The notes under the pieces: model-generated
Database searches by the model: none
Seen by the model: the letters and a program-made list of their open reading frames with translations, nothing else
Told to the model about the DNA's origin: nothing
In this document: piece by piece, positions 63,914 through 64,000 of the stretch
Layout of the letters: every line of letters begins with the position of its first letter
How positions within the stretch are numbered: position 1 is the stretch's first letter
Translations under genes and position numbers: made by a program
Origin: Vibrio metoecus
GTDB taxonomy: Bacteria; Pseudomonadota; Gammaproteobacteria; Enterobacterales; Vibrionaceae
Direction of reading: 5' to 3'
Length of the DNA: 64,000 nucleotides
Assembly (NCBI RefSeq): GCF_009665255.1
Contig: NZ_CP035686.1
Location: 1,674,001-1,738,000 of the forward strand

Positions 63914-64000
63914 TTAAAACAGCTTATGACGACCTAACAGCGAATGCGATAAGGTCGTGCCATCCACCAACTCTAGCTCGCCCCCCACGGGGACACCGTG
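63914..64000 (-). CDS. recR: Recombination protein RecR, C-terminal end, partial
   Basis: The visible 28 residues read HGVPVGGELELVDGTTLSHS and end LLGRHKLF, the characteristic RecR C-terminus after the Toprim domain. RecR works with RecO and RecF in loading RecA. The rest of the gene lies beyond the right edge. Confidence 0.9.
   Translation of the reverse strand, partial: HGVPVGGELELVDGTTLSHSLLGRHKLF

Overview
The window looks like chromosome 1 of a Vibrio in the V. cholerae group. The evidence is gene content and order: a c-di-GMP/two-component cluster, Sua5, a large GH18 chitinase, an arsR-gapdh-arsJ unit, then ffs (4.5S RNA), a GGDEF protein, an Atl-type protein, a YbaY-like lipoprotein, tesB, an Lrp-type regulator, a cysteine-synthase-like enzyme, sohB, yciK, ycgN and recR. 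I recall this order from V. cholerae and partly from E. coli around ffs. It is recall, not a search.

Layout. Positions 1-7661 (minus strand) hold a tightly packed signalling operon: Hpt, REC-HDOD, CheY-like, CheC-like, two histidine kinases (one frameshifted here), REC-EAL phosphodiesterase and the start of a REC-HD protein. Positions 7.9-15.6 kb carry housekeeping and accessory genes: Sua5, a membrane protein, an AraC regulator, a PEBP protein, a CPBP protease and a secreted chitinase. Positions 16.2-25.4 kb (minus) form an N-acetylgalactosamine system with two DeoR-type repressors, tagatose-bisphosphate aldolase subunits, AgaS isomerase, a mannose-family PTS and a deacetylase, with a strong palindromic operator. 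Positions 25.4-28.7 kb encode an organoarsenical export pathway (ArsR, GAPDH, a phosphatase, ArsJ).

Positions 28,886-54,169 are a 25.3-kb Tn7-like, CRISPR-associated transposon of type I-F3, inserted a few bases past the 3' end of ffs. Its tnsA-proximal end lies next to ffs. It has three TnsB-like sites at each end, tnsABC, a divergent Xre regulator, a tniQ-cas8/5-cas7-cas6 operon and a minimal CRISPR array. The last guide of the array is short (about 18 nt) and matches the host ffs gene. Apart from one base, its mismatches fall at every sixth position, so this is the self-homing guide. Inverted repeats with an ACTTAG-N5-CTAAGT core lie at xre and at the tniQ promoter, which suggests that Xre represses both.

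The transposon carries a defence-type cargo: a Septu-like ATPase/HNH pair, a 1270-aa SIR2 protein, SOS-controlled umuDC, a GIY-YIG/coiled-coil pair bounded by 27-bp direct repeats, a compact GNAT/ASCH/NTPase operon of unknown role, and a two-gene unit ending in a 31-aa membrane peptide. Decayed remnants (hsdS, a NucS-like nuclease, an IS4-family transposase and a phage-type regulator) show that cargo turns over.

From 54.2 kb to the end is backbone: ffs, then VC1067-like GGDEF through to the C-terminal part of recR.
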